64,000 nucleotides of DNA, taken from positions 1,106,394 through 1,170,393 of the forward strand of contig JASKMD010000004.1 of NCBI GenBank assembly GCA_030144725.1, in the 5' to 3' direction. Below the pieces are notes generated by a model. The model was not told the origin of the DNA. It saw only the letters and a list, made by a program, of their open reading frames with translations, and did not search any database. Origin of the DNA: Haematococcus lacustris. Taxonomy: Eukaryota; Chlorophyta; Chlorophyceae; Chlamydomonadales; Haematococcaceae. Both the position numbers and the translations under genes were made by a program. This document shows positions 31,895-44,191 of the stretch, piece after piece; position 1 is the stretch's first letter, and each line of letters begins with the position of its first letter.

Positions 31895-34800
31895 TTTTTT
31901 TTTCCTGATGGAAGAGCATTACAAGAGAGAGAGTGACACTAAAGAAAAGATGAAAAGAGAAGACTACTACAAAACAAGGTTCCCCCATACACGAACCCCA
32001 AGCACCCCACCCAAACACAGCGGCCCACACACCCCAAGCAAAGGTCCACACCCCACATGCAAAGGTCCACACAACCCAAGCAACCCCCTCCCTAGGACTT
32101 CAAGACACTTCCCCACACCAACGCCCTCCACCCTAGCTCACCTCCCCAGACCCTCCCCATACCCTCCCCACAAAACTACCCACACGAGCCTAAGTTCCGC
32201 CCCTCGACCTGAAACCTAGAACCCTACCCCCAACGCTCAAACCAAGACCACCTAAGCCCGGTCCCCTGACACCCAGACACCCCCCCGAAGCCTAGCCCAC
32301 CCCACCCACCGAACGCCCTAAGCCCCCACCAGCAACCCTGCAGCTCAGGCTGGCTCGACGGGGAAGGGGACGGGCCACTGCAAGGAGAGGCGAACCACTA
32401 GCTCTCCCCCCCCCTGCGCCCTGCCCTCCCCATGCCTAGGCCTCCCTGCCCCGCCTCTCCTCCTCCACTCCTCCTGCCCCAACCCTCCCCTCTGCCCCCT
32501 CCTGCCCTCCCCTCCGCTCCCTCCTAGGCTGCTTGGCGAACCAGCCCCCCGACGCCTCGGGCCACAGCTGGTCGAAGTGGGCAGCGTCCAGCTCCGGGTC
32601 CTTGCCCTTGAACCAGGTGGAGGGCACAGCGCCGCAGAGGCCCACCCGGATGTCCCTCCCCACCCGATGCCAGTCACGCTTGACGGCCGTGGTGAGGGTG
32701 GAGATGACCTCCCCCACGACCCGCCTCGCCACCTGTTGTGGCTGCAGGGCTGTAGCGGCTCCTGAGCTGCGGAGGCGCCACACTGCGCCCAGGTAGGCAA
32801 CGCGCAGCCGCAGCCACAGCAGGCTGTCAGGGGGCTGAAAGGGGGGGGCCTCGCCGCAGGTGGGGCGCCCACTGAGGAGCAGCATGGCGTCGCCTGAAGG
32901 TGGGCGGGTGCCTCTGAGGCGGCCGTACACGTCCAGCACCCACTCCCAGGCTGGGACCACGGCGGGGCAGGTCAGGAAGGCGTGGGTGAGGGTCTCCAAG
33001 TGCCCCGGCTGGCAGAAGCGGCAGGCGGAAGAGCCCGGGGCAGCCGTACCGTTGAGGATGTGGCCCCACAAGGCCCCCACCATGAGGCTGGCGTGAAGCA
33101 CCCGCCAGGCCACGATGACATGCTCCCGACGGAGGGTGGGGTCTAGCAGCTCCTTCCACACCTTCGCACACGGCTGGCCCGCCTGAACACCCACAGCCAG
33201 CTGGTCCACGGTGTCGGCCCGGGGGGCGGGCTGAGCAACTGGCTGCCTGCCCCCACGCCGCTGCTGGGCCTCCAGCTGCCGCTCAGCCTGCTGGGCCGCC
33301 CTCATCTGCGGCGAGGGTCGCTGGTGCGCCCTGGCGGAGGTGTCAAGCCAGCGAGGCGGTTGGCTGCCCTGCACCTCCTCGGGGAGCCGCTCCTCCTCAT
33401 CCCTGCCCTGCTGCTCCCGCTCCCCCGCTGCCCCCTGGCCTGCCACCTGCTGCGCGCTGGCCTCCCACTTGAGCTCCAGCTCCCGCAGGGCCCCATCAGC
33501 CACCGCTGCCACCTCCGGTTCGCCCGCTGCCCGGGGGGGGCGCACACCCCACAGCGCTGGCCACAGGCCCCCACCTGGTGGGTAGAGGGGGTCGGCACTG
33601 ACGCGCTGGAGCTGGTGGAGGCGCACCCTGGCATGCTAGACCGAGAAGTCCAGGAGAGTGGTGGTGCCCATGCCCTACACCTGAGTGTCCAGCTGCAGGT
33701 GAGCCCAGGGGCCCAAGAGCCACTCCTCCTTAGGCCAGGTGCCAGGCCCCTCGTCAGCTGGGTCGGCAGCCTGCCCTCCCGTTCCGCCCCCTGCGCCCCT
33801 ACGCCCTCCACCTCCTCCACGCCCTCGCCCCCTGCCCCCGCCCCGCCTCCTTGCCCGCCCCCCTCCCCTGCCAACCGCCCTGGCTCCTCCTTGCTCCTGC
33901 CCTTGAGCCTGCTCCTGCGCCACGTGATGCTGGGCGGGTAGAGGGCGGAGGTGGGTGGCTCGCTCCTCCGGAGTCAGCCTGTAGCTGGGCTTGTTAAGCC
34001 GGGCCACCGCTGCTGGCTCCCAGGCCGCCCCTCCCTCCGCCCAGAAAGCCCCTAGGGGCCCCTGCCCTGTGGGGTCTAGGGGGTAGAGGCGGCCGTTGGG
34101 GCCCACCCAGTGGGAGGGCTGGAGCAGGGGGGGGCGCCGCATCACAAACCCCACCCCTGGCCCAACCCTCAGGCATTCCCACTCCGGCTGAGGAGGCTGC
34201 AGGCGGTCCACCATGCCCTGCCAGGGCTCGGTACCACAGCGGCTCTGCCAGCACCGAGAAGAAGGACTGGCCAGCGGGGGGCACCGCACGGAACAGCTTG
34301 AGCTCAGCCAGGGCCGGCACGTGAGCTTGCAGCCGCGGGCTGATGCCTCGCGAGGGGGGGGCGGTGGGGTCGGTGATGACCCACGTGCTGAGGCCGTGGG
34401 AGGGGTCTGCCAGCAGGCTGTGGGTCAGAGGCTGCCAGGGACGAACCCGGGGCGACCAGAGCTGGGCCAGCATCTTCGCCAGCATGGCCGTGCTGGTGAC
34501 CCCCAGGTCGGGAAGCCCCACCCCTCCCTCCCCCCGGGGCATCACGCAGATGGCCTTGCTAGGGTAGAGGCTGCTGCTGTTTGGGCTGCGCTCCTGGGGC
34601 AGGTCTGAGGCTGCCACAAAGCGGTTGACAGCCGCGGCCATGGCTTGCGTCAGAGGAGCGGAGGGTTGCACGAAAGCCATTTGGTAGATGGACTTGGAGG
34701 CCAGGCACTGCTGTGCCACCTGCACCCGCCCCAGGAGGTTGAGGCCTTGGGGCCGCCAAGGGAGGGAGGCTGCCATCATGGCCGCCGCCGCCCCACCGAA

Positions 34801-35297
34801 GGCGGCCTCGCTGGTGGCAGCGTAGGAGGCCGCCTCAAAAGGGACCCCAGGTGGTGCACGGGCACCCCCGCTCGGACAGCTGGGATGACCACCTCCGGCT
34901 CCTGCTCCCCACCCTGCTCCCGCCCGCCCTGCTGCTGCCCTTGCCCGCCACCTTCCCCCAGCCCACCCCCTAGCCCCTGCTCGCCCACCTGCCCCTGCCC
35001 GCCCCCTACCCCCCCGTCACCCCCCCTTCCTCCCCTCCCCGCCCCCTCGGGGCCCGAGCCCTCCTGGTTACCCGGCCCAGGCTCTGGCTGGGCGCACGGC
35101 AGGGCTGAGCTCTTGCTCACGCTAAGCGCAGGACCCCCAGCGGCGCGGAACAGGCCCAGGGCCTCCACTACCACCATCCCGTCTCTGACCCGACCGAGCA
35201 CCACGATGGTGAGGTCGTCCGCATACTCCTTGGAGGGGAGCGCGGGGGTCAGGGCGGCCCTGTGCATGGCCAGAGGGCTGGAGGGGATGGTTGGGGT
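31895..35297 (-). mobile_element. LINE copy F, duplicate of copy C
   Basis: Same 149-bp internal deletion (near 34232) and same 5' break into TTTTCCAGCCATTGGCTCC as copy C. Its 3' part resembles B/E rather than C (TAG at 33675-33677), which suggests exchange between array members. Confidence 0.85.
32345..35297 (-). pseudogene. LINE copy F reverse transcriptase, broken
   Basis: It carries stops at 33675-33677 and at the GCTAGACC site near 33637 (AAG to TAG), the 149-bp frame-changing deletion, and a one-base loss near 34845. It is non-functional. Confidence 0.85.
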
Positions 35298-35452
35298 TTT
35301 CCAGCCATTGGCTCCAGCGCAGTAGCCACACTCAGGCAAATTAGTAACAGCATTTTTGAGATTCAGATTCATAGTCAAATGAAGGCATTGTAAGATTGGG
35401 GGTTGAAACTAAAATTCGTGATTTTGCGCGGTTGGTGAGATACGGCCATGCT

Positions 35453-35783
35453 ACAGTACTGTAGGTGTCTACAGTACTGTCGGGGTACCTCGAGAGACCA
35501 CTTACAGTATTGTAGGTACCTACAGTACTGTTAACATCTACAGTACTGTAGACATCTACAGTACTGTAGGTACCTCGAGGTACCTCGAGAGACCATTTAC
35601 AGTACTGTAGGTACCTACAGTACTGTAGACACCTAAAGTACTGTAGGTACCTCGAGGTACCTCGAAAGCCCACTTACAGTACTGTAGACACCTACAGTAC
35701 TGTAGGTACCTCGAGGTACCTCGAGAGACCACTTACAGTACTGTAGGTACCTACAGTACTGTAGATCTACAGTACTGTAGGTA
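35453..35783. repeat. CTACAGTACTGTAG array, expanded copy
   Basis: About a dozen copies of the palindrome with GGTACCTCGAGG linkers. It is the counterpart of the shorter array at 15600-15706, so array length changed after the duplication. Confidence 0.9.
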
Positions 35784-35859
35784 CCTCGAGTAGACCTCGA
35801 GTAGACCTCGAGTATATTTACGTAGTAGATAATGGGGTCGCGGGCCGTTTTAGGTGGTT

Positions 35860-35921
35860 ATAACTTCAATTTACCCGGATCTAAACGTTTTCTGCCCACA
35901 TTTTAAAAGGCTGTAACAAGG
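35860..35921. repeat. Solo 62-bp repeat (empty site of the recombinase element)
   Basis: A single copy of the direct repeat, with the left-copy base and the right-copy flank, at the place where unit 1 carries the 2.75-kb recombinase element. Confidence 0.85.
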
Positions 35922-36073
35922 GCAACCGACGGCTAATTATGTCCCAACCGTCAATTATAGCTAACCGTCAATTATAGCCAACCGTCAATTATAGCCAACC
36001 GTCAATTATAGTCAACCGTCAATTATAGCCAACCGCCAATTATAGCCAACCGCCAATCATAGCCAACCGCTCA
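35922..36073. repeat. 17-bp CAACCGTCAATTATAGC minisatellite, second copy
   Basis: Duplicate of 18594-18745. Confidence 0.85.
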
Positions 36074-36734
36074 GTTGCAACCACTACACATGGCAACACA
36101 CGACCCCATCCTCATATCGCGCTCCTTGCACCTCCTCCTTGCACCTCATGCAATTCATGTGCCTATGCGCTTTATTTATTCATCATGCAATTCATCACGT
36201 GCAGTAGCATGCATTTCATCATAGCATAGATGCTTGCTTGCATGAGAGGAAGCCCGCCTACTACACAGCACCATGCACACCACTTGCAACACATTATGAC
36301 ATACATATGACCAAGCACCAACCGCAACGTGAGTGGTGCCATGCCGTTCTCCACTATGCGTGGCATGCCAAAGGCTGGTGATAATGAGGGACAACGACGC
36401 TATCCAAGGTATATAGGGAATGGCAGGACTGAGAGGTGGTGGAGCTAGCCTGAGCTGAGAGATAGCCTGAGTTGGGGCGGAGGGTGGGTTGAGAGCATCA
36501 AGAAGCACAACACCAACCGAGTGATGTGCGCCGGCCTCTATAGCGCCCGTTTTGTGATGGATTGGTAGAGATATATATAGAGAGAGAGGTCTGAGAAGTG
36601 GTGGAGCTGGGAATGTGACCTGAGCTGGGGCCAAGGGCAGGCTATGAGCAACCAACCATTGCCGCAACATCGGACATGTGTTCACCTCAACTCCTGCGCA
36701 CAATGACATCAAGGAGGGTAATGGGTGCCGTCAT

Positions 36735-37429
36735 GCACAATTTTAGACTTCATGTTGCAGGATCTGCTCCCTCACCTGATTGAGCTTTGAGGCTGGGTTT
36801 TACGTGATGAATAAGCCGTGAGCAACAGCACTAGCATGCTAAGAAGGAGCTCCACAACCAAGCAGCCCTGCAAGAGACGAAACAACATGTTGTGACAAAT
36901 ACAAATGCACACGGAGCAACTGCAAGTGCACCTGCATGATATGGATACAGTTGCGCATGCACATGATGGTGCCCTTGATGTTGCTAGCTAGGCAACCCAA
37001 GCCCTACCACTTGTGCAACTGCAGCAATGGCATGGCTGCCCTAGCAACCAAGAAATTAGTCACTGCGACTGCACGGTCGGGGCAGCACCTACCGCATTAG
37101 GTTACGATGACAATGTCTGAGGCAAGATAGCGGGGCATTTGAAGTGGCGGCGGCGGCGGCGGCGACGAGAACCGCTAAGGAAACAAGAAACCTGGCTATA
37201 GCCACTGTGACATCCACAATAACGCTGATAGGAGTACGGGTGTCCCTACGAGCAAATCGAGGGATCAAGGGCTGGTGATTTCTGTGAAGCCGCAGTCCGT
37301 GCGTGGCAGGTCGTCTCGGCAATAGTGAGGGTCGAACTTACCAATGTCAGGGTCGGAGCCACCGCTGTCGCCGCCATTGTCGCCGTGCAAGTCCTCCGTT
37401 CCAAAGAAAGCCACCTGTATCTCATCCAT
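36735..37429 (-). pseudogene. Relic of recombinase element, duplicate
   Basis: Counterpart of 19407-20101, with the first exon at 37429-37342 ending in GTAAGT and the same loss of the catalytic Tyr codon in the C-terminal remnant. Confidence 0.65.
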
Positions 37430-37580
37430 ATCGCAATGCATTACAACGACTGACCCTCACCAAGCAACAAACAAGCGACTGCCTCAAATGTTACACTAAA
37501 ATGTTACACTGCCTCAAATGTTACACTCCGCCGAGCTCAGAATCGATTTATCGCCTCTGTAAATTGAAGTTATACAAGTT

Positions 37581-37756
37581 AACTGCAACGCCTCACCTTT
37601 TCCGGGTTTGTAAACGACCTCGGCCTCGCAGTTCCTCGTGAACGCTCTCGACCTCCGCCAGGGGCCTCCGGCCCCTGGCGTCGGTCTCGAGCGTTCACTC
37701 GGAACTGCTTCGGCCTCGGTCGTTTACAAACCCGGAAAAGGTTCGGTGTTGCAGTT
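37581..37756. repeat. 176-bp hairpin, duplicate
   Basis: Counterpart of 20253-20428. Confidence 0.85.
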
Positions 37757-38387
37757 ATCCTCATCGTAAAACGCGAGGCCGAGGCACTGGCGCGTAACAG
37801 CTCGAGACCGAAGCCAGCGGCCGCGGAGCGTAGCGACTTCGGGATGTCACACTTTTTGTATGATTTTCGTAGTTTGGTATTGCGAACCGTGCTCGACCAG
37901 CAGACTTCAAGTATGGAAGAACTACTTTACTTCGGCGTTGTGCATTGGGACAGGCCGTCGGCCTCCAGCAGCCTCTCAGCGGGATTACCTTCGATGTTCA
38001 CGTATTCTTTGTTCGCTTCGCAGCTGGTCGCTATAGGTGCGTGGGAGTATCACTGTAGCCTGCCAGCTTCATTTCGCAGCCGTTCAGCAGGTTGCCCTTG
38101 GCTCGGAGTGTTCCTTTCGATTACCTCTTTTCGATTGTCGTAAAGGTGAAGATTGGAACTCCTTGTTGTCGCTGTCTACTCAGTACCATTTCTACTCAGT
38201 ACCGTTCTGATCGTTTTCCGATTCCTTGTCGTAGGTTCTGTCTTAGCCCGCAAAGAGGTGCGCCAAGAGGCTGTTGGTATTGCGCCAACAAATGCGGTAG
38301 GAAGTCGGATTGATTCCGTATCGTGTCGCTGTATTGCTGCCTTGTCGTAATCAACCGGGTTAGGACCCGAAGCCAGTAGCACCCCAT

Positions 38388-38743
38388 GCAGCAGGTGTGG
38401 TTCAGTAGCTACAAACCTCCCTCTTCTTGCGAGAGGCCGGGGGATCGATACCCGCGAGGGGCCAGAAATATTTGGCGTAATCGATCTCTCTTGAGGGCAG
38501 TGCCCGCCATCGTGCGGGGTGGGAGCTGGAGTGGAGTAGGCTAATTTCCTATGAAGCTCAGGAGGGTAGACACGTTTCCGAGCCGGGGCGTGTCGTGCTG
38601 TGAGAGCGCCCTTTAGGCATACGTCAGCCCGCGGGGGCCCCTCCCATGGTGTGAAAGACCAGAAGCGGCGCGCGGTTCCTTAGTGCACGCCCCCTGAAGC
38701 TTCGGGGGGAGTAGTCTTTCTTTCTTTTCTTTCTTTCTTGCCT
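38388..38743 (+). mobile_element. tRNA-derived SINE candidate, duplicate
   Basis: Counterpart of 21060-21415, with the same box A-like and box B-like motifs. Confidence 0.4.
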
Positions 38744-39663
38744 TGTCGTTGTATTGCTGCGGGTTGTCTTGCGATGAGCTGCTGCTGCATGCTCGCTTCG
38801 ATCGGGGCAGCAGGCCTTCGGCAATGCTTGAGACGCTGGTTGTCTGCAGCTGAGGGCAGCCAGCCTAGATACAGTTGTGATAGGCGTAGGGGCAAGCGGA
38901 GTCAATCTAGCTGATGATTGTGGATGTGGAATGAGAGGATGATGCTTATTGCCTGGGCTAGATTGTGGGGCTTTGATGGGTTGCAAGCAAGAAGTGCCCA
39001 GCTGTAGCCACTTAGGGACTTACAAAGGGACACCCACAGTAGGCTCGCCATTTCTAGAATAAGGTTGCTACTGCCCCCAATTCTGCCTTCCCTCACCCTT
39101 AGTGTTGCACCCTTGCCACACCTTGTCCTGCCTTCTGTTGCCTTGTCTTACCATGCAACCCCAGGACCTACATAGACATGGCGCCACAACAGAGACCTTG
39201 GTGGGTGATGAGGAAGGGGAGGGAGTTGATGACATTGTGCAAACGGTGGGGCAGGCTGCCGTATGACACTGCCTCCACACCATCGTAACGCATATAGGGC
39301 AGCATATTATAACGTGCCCGTGTTGCTTGAGTAGCATAACCACCTGTCACTTGGTCCCCGACTTGTTTGCATTGCACTTGTTGTTGCCTTCGGTGTGGTC
39401 CTTGTGGTTGCTGATTGAGCAGGGGCCCCTCTGGATGCTGCTGTTGTGAAGGAGGCACCGAAGAGCGGGAGCGTAGCAGTATCATAGTAGTGAGCAGTTT
39501 AGCCGTATAGTGGAAACGGTTGCATGTGAGCTCTATTAATAGGTGCACTTTTTCATAGTAGAGATGCACTTTTTGTTAATAGCAGTGCGCTTTGCCTATC
39601 AATAGCGTTTTACCCATCTGTAATACCGGTGGTTTTAAGTGTTACAAAGCAGTAAAACTCCAT

Positions 39664-39852
39664 TACAGTACTGTAGGTGCCTACAGTACTGTAGACACCT
39701 AAAGTACTGTAGGTACCTCGAGGTACCTCGAGAGCCCACTTACAGTACTGTAGACACCTACAGTACTGTAGACACCTACAGTACTGTAGGTACCTCGAGG
39801 TACCTCGAGAGACCACTTACAGTACTGTAGGTACCTACAGTACTGTCGAGGT
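39664..39852. repeat. CTACAGTACTGTAG array, duplicate
   Basis: Counterpart of 22335-22523. Confidence 0.9.
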
Positions 39853-40026
39853 ACCCTCGCACCTTGTAACATTCAAGAAACACACTACGGAATGCACTAC
39901 GGAATCGCACAATGCCTTTAAGCACTTATAAGATTTCGCGGCTTGCCTTGCACGGAATGACCACCTCACTTGCATCCGTGCAACACCCGTGCCTTAGTCG
40001 CATCATCGTGTAGCCGGTATTGCAGC

Positions 40027-40228
40027 GATGGCATCGCACGAGGTTACCCATACTCGCAGCCACATCTAGCCCATACTCGCAGCCACATACTCGGCAATCA
40101 ACCTCGCGGCCACACAGCTGGTCCACAGATGGCATCGCACGAGGTTACCCATACTCTCAGCCACATCTATCCCATACTCGCAGCCACATACTCGGCAATC
40201 AACCTCGCGGCCACACAGCTGGTCCAGC
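40027..40228. repeat. 101-bp tandem duplication, duplicate
   Basis: Counterpart of 22698-22899. Confidence 0.85.
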
Positions 40229-40271
40229 AACGCAAAAGCATACCTGTGAGGCAGCTCGGTGCGAGGATCTC

Positions 40272-40411
40272 ACCTCGCAGCCAGCCTTGCAGCCATTTTC
40301 CTCGCAGCCAGCCTCGCAGCCAGTTTCGCAGCCAGCCTCGCAGCCAGCCTTGCAGCCAGCATCGCAGCTAGCCTCGCGGCCAGTTTCCTCGCAACGATTC
40401 TCCGCAATGAA
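40272..40411. repeat. CGCAGCCAGCCT degenerate minisatellite
   Basis: Imperfect 12-bp repeats (CTCGCAGCCAGC). This is the first sequence beyond the duplicated unit. Confidence 0.75.
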
Positions 40412-40638
40412 TCGCAAGCATTGATGCACCAACGCAAGGCAGGTGCAACGTGTTGTGAGCAGCAAAGAGGCCAGAAGGACCATGGTAAGAGCTTAGGATC
40501 AAGGTAAGAGCTTAGAAGGAGCTAGCATTGCGCAACATAGCCCTTTGTATCCAGCCTAACCGCTACCACACCTGGTTGCTGCAGGTCTTACAATCACGCC
40601 TAGTACCCCCCTGTTCACCACCCCCTCCCAGTCCCCCT

Positions 40639-40700
40639 CACCACCACCACCACAACCACCACCACCACCACCACCACCACCACCACCACCACCACCACCA
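40639..40700. repeat. (CCA)n microsatellite
   Basis: About 20 CCA triplets with one interruption (CACAACCACC). Confidence 0.9.
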
Positions 40701-40746
40701 TTTCATAACTTCTCACAACGTTCCCACTGTTGCCTCCCTTGTGTTG

Positions 40747-42126
40747 CCGCCCCGCCCCGCCCCGCCCCGCCCCGCCCCGCCCCGCCCCGCCCCGCCCCGC
40801 CCCGCCCCGCCCCGCCCCGCCCCGCCCCGCCCCGCCCCGCCCCGCCCCGCCCCGCCCCGCCCCGCCCCGCCCCGCCCCGCCCCGCCCCGCCCCGCCCCGC
40901 CCCGCCCCGCCCCGCCCCGCCCCGCCCCGCCCCGCCCCGCCCCGCCCCGCCCCGCCCCGCCCCGCCCCGCCCCGCCCCGCCCCGCCCCGCCCCGCCCCGC
41001 CCCGCCCCGCCCCGCCCCGCCCCGCCCCGCCCCGCCCCGCCCCGCCCCGCCCCGCCCCGCCCCGCCCCGCCCCGCCCCGCCCCGCCCCGCCCCGCCCCGC
41101 CCCGCCCCGCCCCGCCCCGCCCCGCCCCGCCCCGCCCCGCCCCGCCCCGCCCCGCCCCGCCCCGCCCCGCCCCGCCCCGCCCCGCCCCGCCCCGCCCCGC
41201 CCCGCCCCGCCCCGCCCCGCCCCGCCCCGCCCCGCCCCGCCCCGCCCCGCCCCGCCCCGCCCCGCCCCGCCCCGCCCCGCCCCGCCCCGCCCCGCCCCGC
41301 CCCGCCCCGCCCCGCCCCGCCCCGCCCCGCCCCGCCCCGCCCCGCCCCGCCCCGCCCCGCCCCGCCCCGCCCCGCCCCGCCCCGCCCCGCCCCGCCCCGC
41401 CCCGCCCCGCCCCGCCCCGCCCCGCCCCGCCCCGCCCCGCCCCGCCCCGCCCCGCCCCGCCCCGCCCCGCCCCGCCCCGCCCCGCCCCGCCCCGCCCCGC
41501 CCCGCCCCGCCCCGCCCCGCCCCGCCCCGCCCCGCCCCGCCCCGCCCCGCCCCGCCCCGCCCCGCCCCGCCCCGCCCCGCCCCGCCCCGCCCCGCCCCGC
41601 CCCGCCCCGCCCCGCCCCGCCCCGCCCCGCCCCGCCCCGCCCCGCCCCGCCCCGCCCCGCCCCGCCCCGCCCCGCCCCGCCCCGCCCCGCCCCGCCCCGC
41701 CCCGCCCCGCCCCGCCCCGCCCCGCCCCGCCCCGCCCCGCCCCGCCCCGCCCCGCCCCGCCCCGCCCCGCCCCGCCCCGCCCCGCCCCGCCCCGCCCCGC
41801 CCCGCCCCGCCCCGCCCCGCCCCGCCCCGCCCCGCCCCGCCCCGCCCCGCCCCGCCCCGCCCCGCCCCGCCCCGCCCCGCCCCGCCCCGCCCCGCCCCGC
41901 CCCGCCCCGCCCCGCCCCGCCCCGCCCCGCCCCGCCCCGCCCCGCCCCGCCCCGCCCCGCCCCGCCCCGCCCCGCCCCGCCCCGCCCCGCCCCGCCCCGC
42001 CCCGCCCCGCCCCGCCCCGCCCCGCCCCGCCCCGCCCCGCCCCGCCCCGCCCCGCCCCGCCCCGCCCCGCCCCGCCCCGCCCCGCCCCGCCCCGCCCCGC
42101 CCCGCCCCGCCCCGCCCCGCCCCGCC
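40747..42126. repeat. (CCCCG)n satellite, about 276 copies
   Basis: An apparently perfect pentamer array of about 1.38 kb that ends in a few CCCAG variants. The minus strand is GGGGC repeated and can in principle form G-quadruplexes. The Ala/Pro/Arg and Gly/Ala/Arg open frames across it are consequences of the repeat, not genes. Confidence 0.95.
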
Positions 42127-43343
42127 CAGCCCAGCCCAGCCCAGCCCTACTCTCCCACCCTGCACTTCCTACTGAGGTGAGGACAAAGGAAGGTGGGTTG
42201 TAATGGAGTGCTGCTACACGTGTATAGAGTGTACACGTTGTAATGGAGTGCTGCTACACGTGTAATGGAGTGCTGCTACACGGGTATACCTGCCCCTCCA
42301 TCTGCCAGCTCTACATCTCCCTACTCTATTAGTAAGTGCATCCAGTACCCATGTCCAATGTTTGCTTCCGTTGACAAATCGTCACACCATTGCCGCAGAT
42401 CTTGTGCGCCTACACCTGAGACTATCGATGCCCTCCCCACTTCTCTCGCCCTCCCCATGGACCTCCCCTTTCCTTCCCTCTCCTTCCTCCCCTTCCTCCC
42501 ACACACATATACACCACACCCCAGCAAAAGGTGAGTGCAGGTATGTGGCACCCTGTACCCACCTTAACCGCTAGCATGCCCCTTGTCCCGCTGCAGGATT
42601 GATCGTCACACCCTTCCCCATCCCCTTTTCCTCCCCTTTCCCACGCCCACCACCAACGCCCAGCTTGTCGTCCCTCCGCTTCCACCTCTACCCACCCCCC
42701 ACTTCTCCCCTCCCCGTCACCTCTCCCCTGACATCCCAGCAGCCAGGAGAAAGCCTACCCCACCCACCCTCTTCCCCCCCCTCCCTTCCCCCTCTCCCTC
42801 CCTCTCCCCTCCCATACTTGTCAAGCCTCCTCTTCCCCTCTCCCACCCTTCGATTGACGTGGCATCGCAACCCCAACTCACCCCACCTTCCCTTCCCTAC
42901 ACCCTACACTCCCCACCGCAGTCCCACCCCACTGGCGCATGGGATATGTTGCCTGGTGTGAGCAGGTAGGAGGCCAGGAGGACCACAAAGGTAAGGCCAC
43001 GGTGATAGCTAACACAGTGCCCAGCCTGGTCACCCTACCGCACGTGCACGCCCCTTGGTTGCAGGTCTAGTGGGCACCTCCCTTCCACTTCCCTTTCCCC
43101 TACACAACCACCCCCTCCCAATTCATCCTCCCCCGCCCCCGCCCCCGCCCCCGCCCCCGCTCCCTCCCCCGTCCCCATTTCCACCCATGCCCCCACCCAC
43201 CCCAACTCCCGCCTCCCTGCCTCCCACCTCCCGCCTTCCACACCTACCCCCCCTCCCCGCCTTCACTCTTCCAATCCCCCCCCCTTCCTAGCAGCAGTCA
43301 TCAAGCAGCCAAAAGGTAGGTAGGTGCCACAGTGCCCATACTA
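42127..43343. other. C/T-rich region, no recognised gene
   Basis: Near 42200-42285 a GTAATGGAGTGCTGCTACACG unit recurs three times. The rest is strongly pyrimidine-rich. Short segments are bounded by plausible splice sites (CCGCTGCAG|GATTG at 42598, AAAAG|GTGAGT near 42527, GGTTGCAG|GTC near 43066, AAAAG|GTAGG near 43316), but the encoded peptides are low-complexity Pro/Ser/Thr and match no family I know. Confidence 0.4.
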
Positions 43344-43944
43344 TATCTGCTGCTGCTGCCACTGCTGCTGCTGCTGCTGCGCCCCTGCTGCTACTGCTGC
43401 CCCCCTACTGCTGCTACTGCCCCCCTGCTGCTGCTGCTGCCCCCCTGCTGCTGCTGCTGCTGCTGCCCCCCTGCTGCTGCCCCCCTGCTGCTGCCCCCCT
43501 GCTGCTGCTGCTGCTGCTGCTGCCCCCCCGCTGCTGCTGCTGCCCCCCTGCTGCTGCTGCCCCCCTGCTGCTGCTGCTGCTGCTGCCCCCCTGCTGCTGC
43601 TGCTGCCCCCCTGCTGCTGCTGCCCCCCTGCTGCTGCTGCTGCTGCTGCCCCCCTGCTACTGCTGCTGCCCCCCTTGCTGCTGCTGCCCCCCTGCTGCTG
43701 CTGCCCCCTTGCTGCTGCTGCTGCCCCCCTGCTGCTGCTGCTGCCCCCCTGCTGCTGCTGCTGCTGCAGCCCCCCTGCTGCTGCCCCCCTGCTGCTGCCC
43801 CCCTGCTGCTGCTGCTGCCCCCCTGCTGCTGCTGCTGCCCCCCTACTGCTGCTGCTGCCCCCCCCCCTGCTGCTGCTGCTGCTGCCCCCCTACTGCTGCT
43901 GCTGCCAACCCCCTGCTGCTGCTGCCACCCATGCTGCTGCTGCC
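43344..43944. repeat. (CTG)n interrupted by CCCCC blocks
   Basis: Runs of three to seven CTG triplets are separated by CCCCCC, giving roughly 15-25-bp higher-order units. The minus strand would be CAG repeats interrupted by GGGGG. Confidence 0.9.
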
Positions 43945-44191
43945 TACAGTACTGTAGGTGCCTACAGTACTGTAGGTGTCTACAGTACTGTAGGTGTCTA
44001 CAGTACTGTAGGTATCTACAGTACTGTAGGTGTCTAAAGTACTGTAGGGGTCTACAGTACTGTAGGGGTCTACAGTACTGTAGGTGTCTACAGTACTGTA
44101 GGGGTCTACAGTACTGTAGGTGTCTACAGTACTGTAGGGGTCTACAGTACTGTAGGGGCCTACAGTACTGTAGGTGCCTACAGTACTGTAG
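43945..44191. repeat. CTACAGTACTGTAG array directly abutting the CTG block
   Basis: About 14 copies at an 18-bp period with GGTGT or GGGGT linkers. It starts immediately after CTGCTGC with no spacer. Confidence 0.95.

Larger units (their letters stand above)
22943..40271. repeat. Tandem segmental duplication, unit 2
   Basis: A 17,329-bp repeat of unit 1. LINE D/E/F correspond to A/B/C, and 35298-40271 corresponds to 15447-22942 minus the recombinase element. After 40271 the sequence continues ACCTCGCAGCC, whereas at 22943 it jumps to LINE sequence, which defines the junction. Confidence 0.8.

Noticed and set aside
40528..42180. Long Ala-Pro-Arg and Gly-Ala-Arg open frames
   Set aside because: They are translations of the (CCCCG)n satellite. 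A five-base unit without stops stays open in several frames on both strands.
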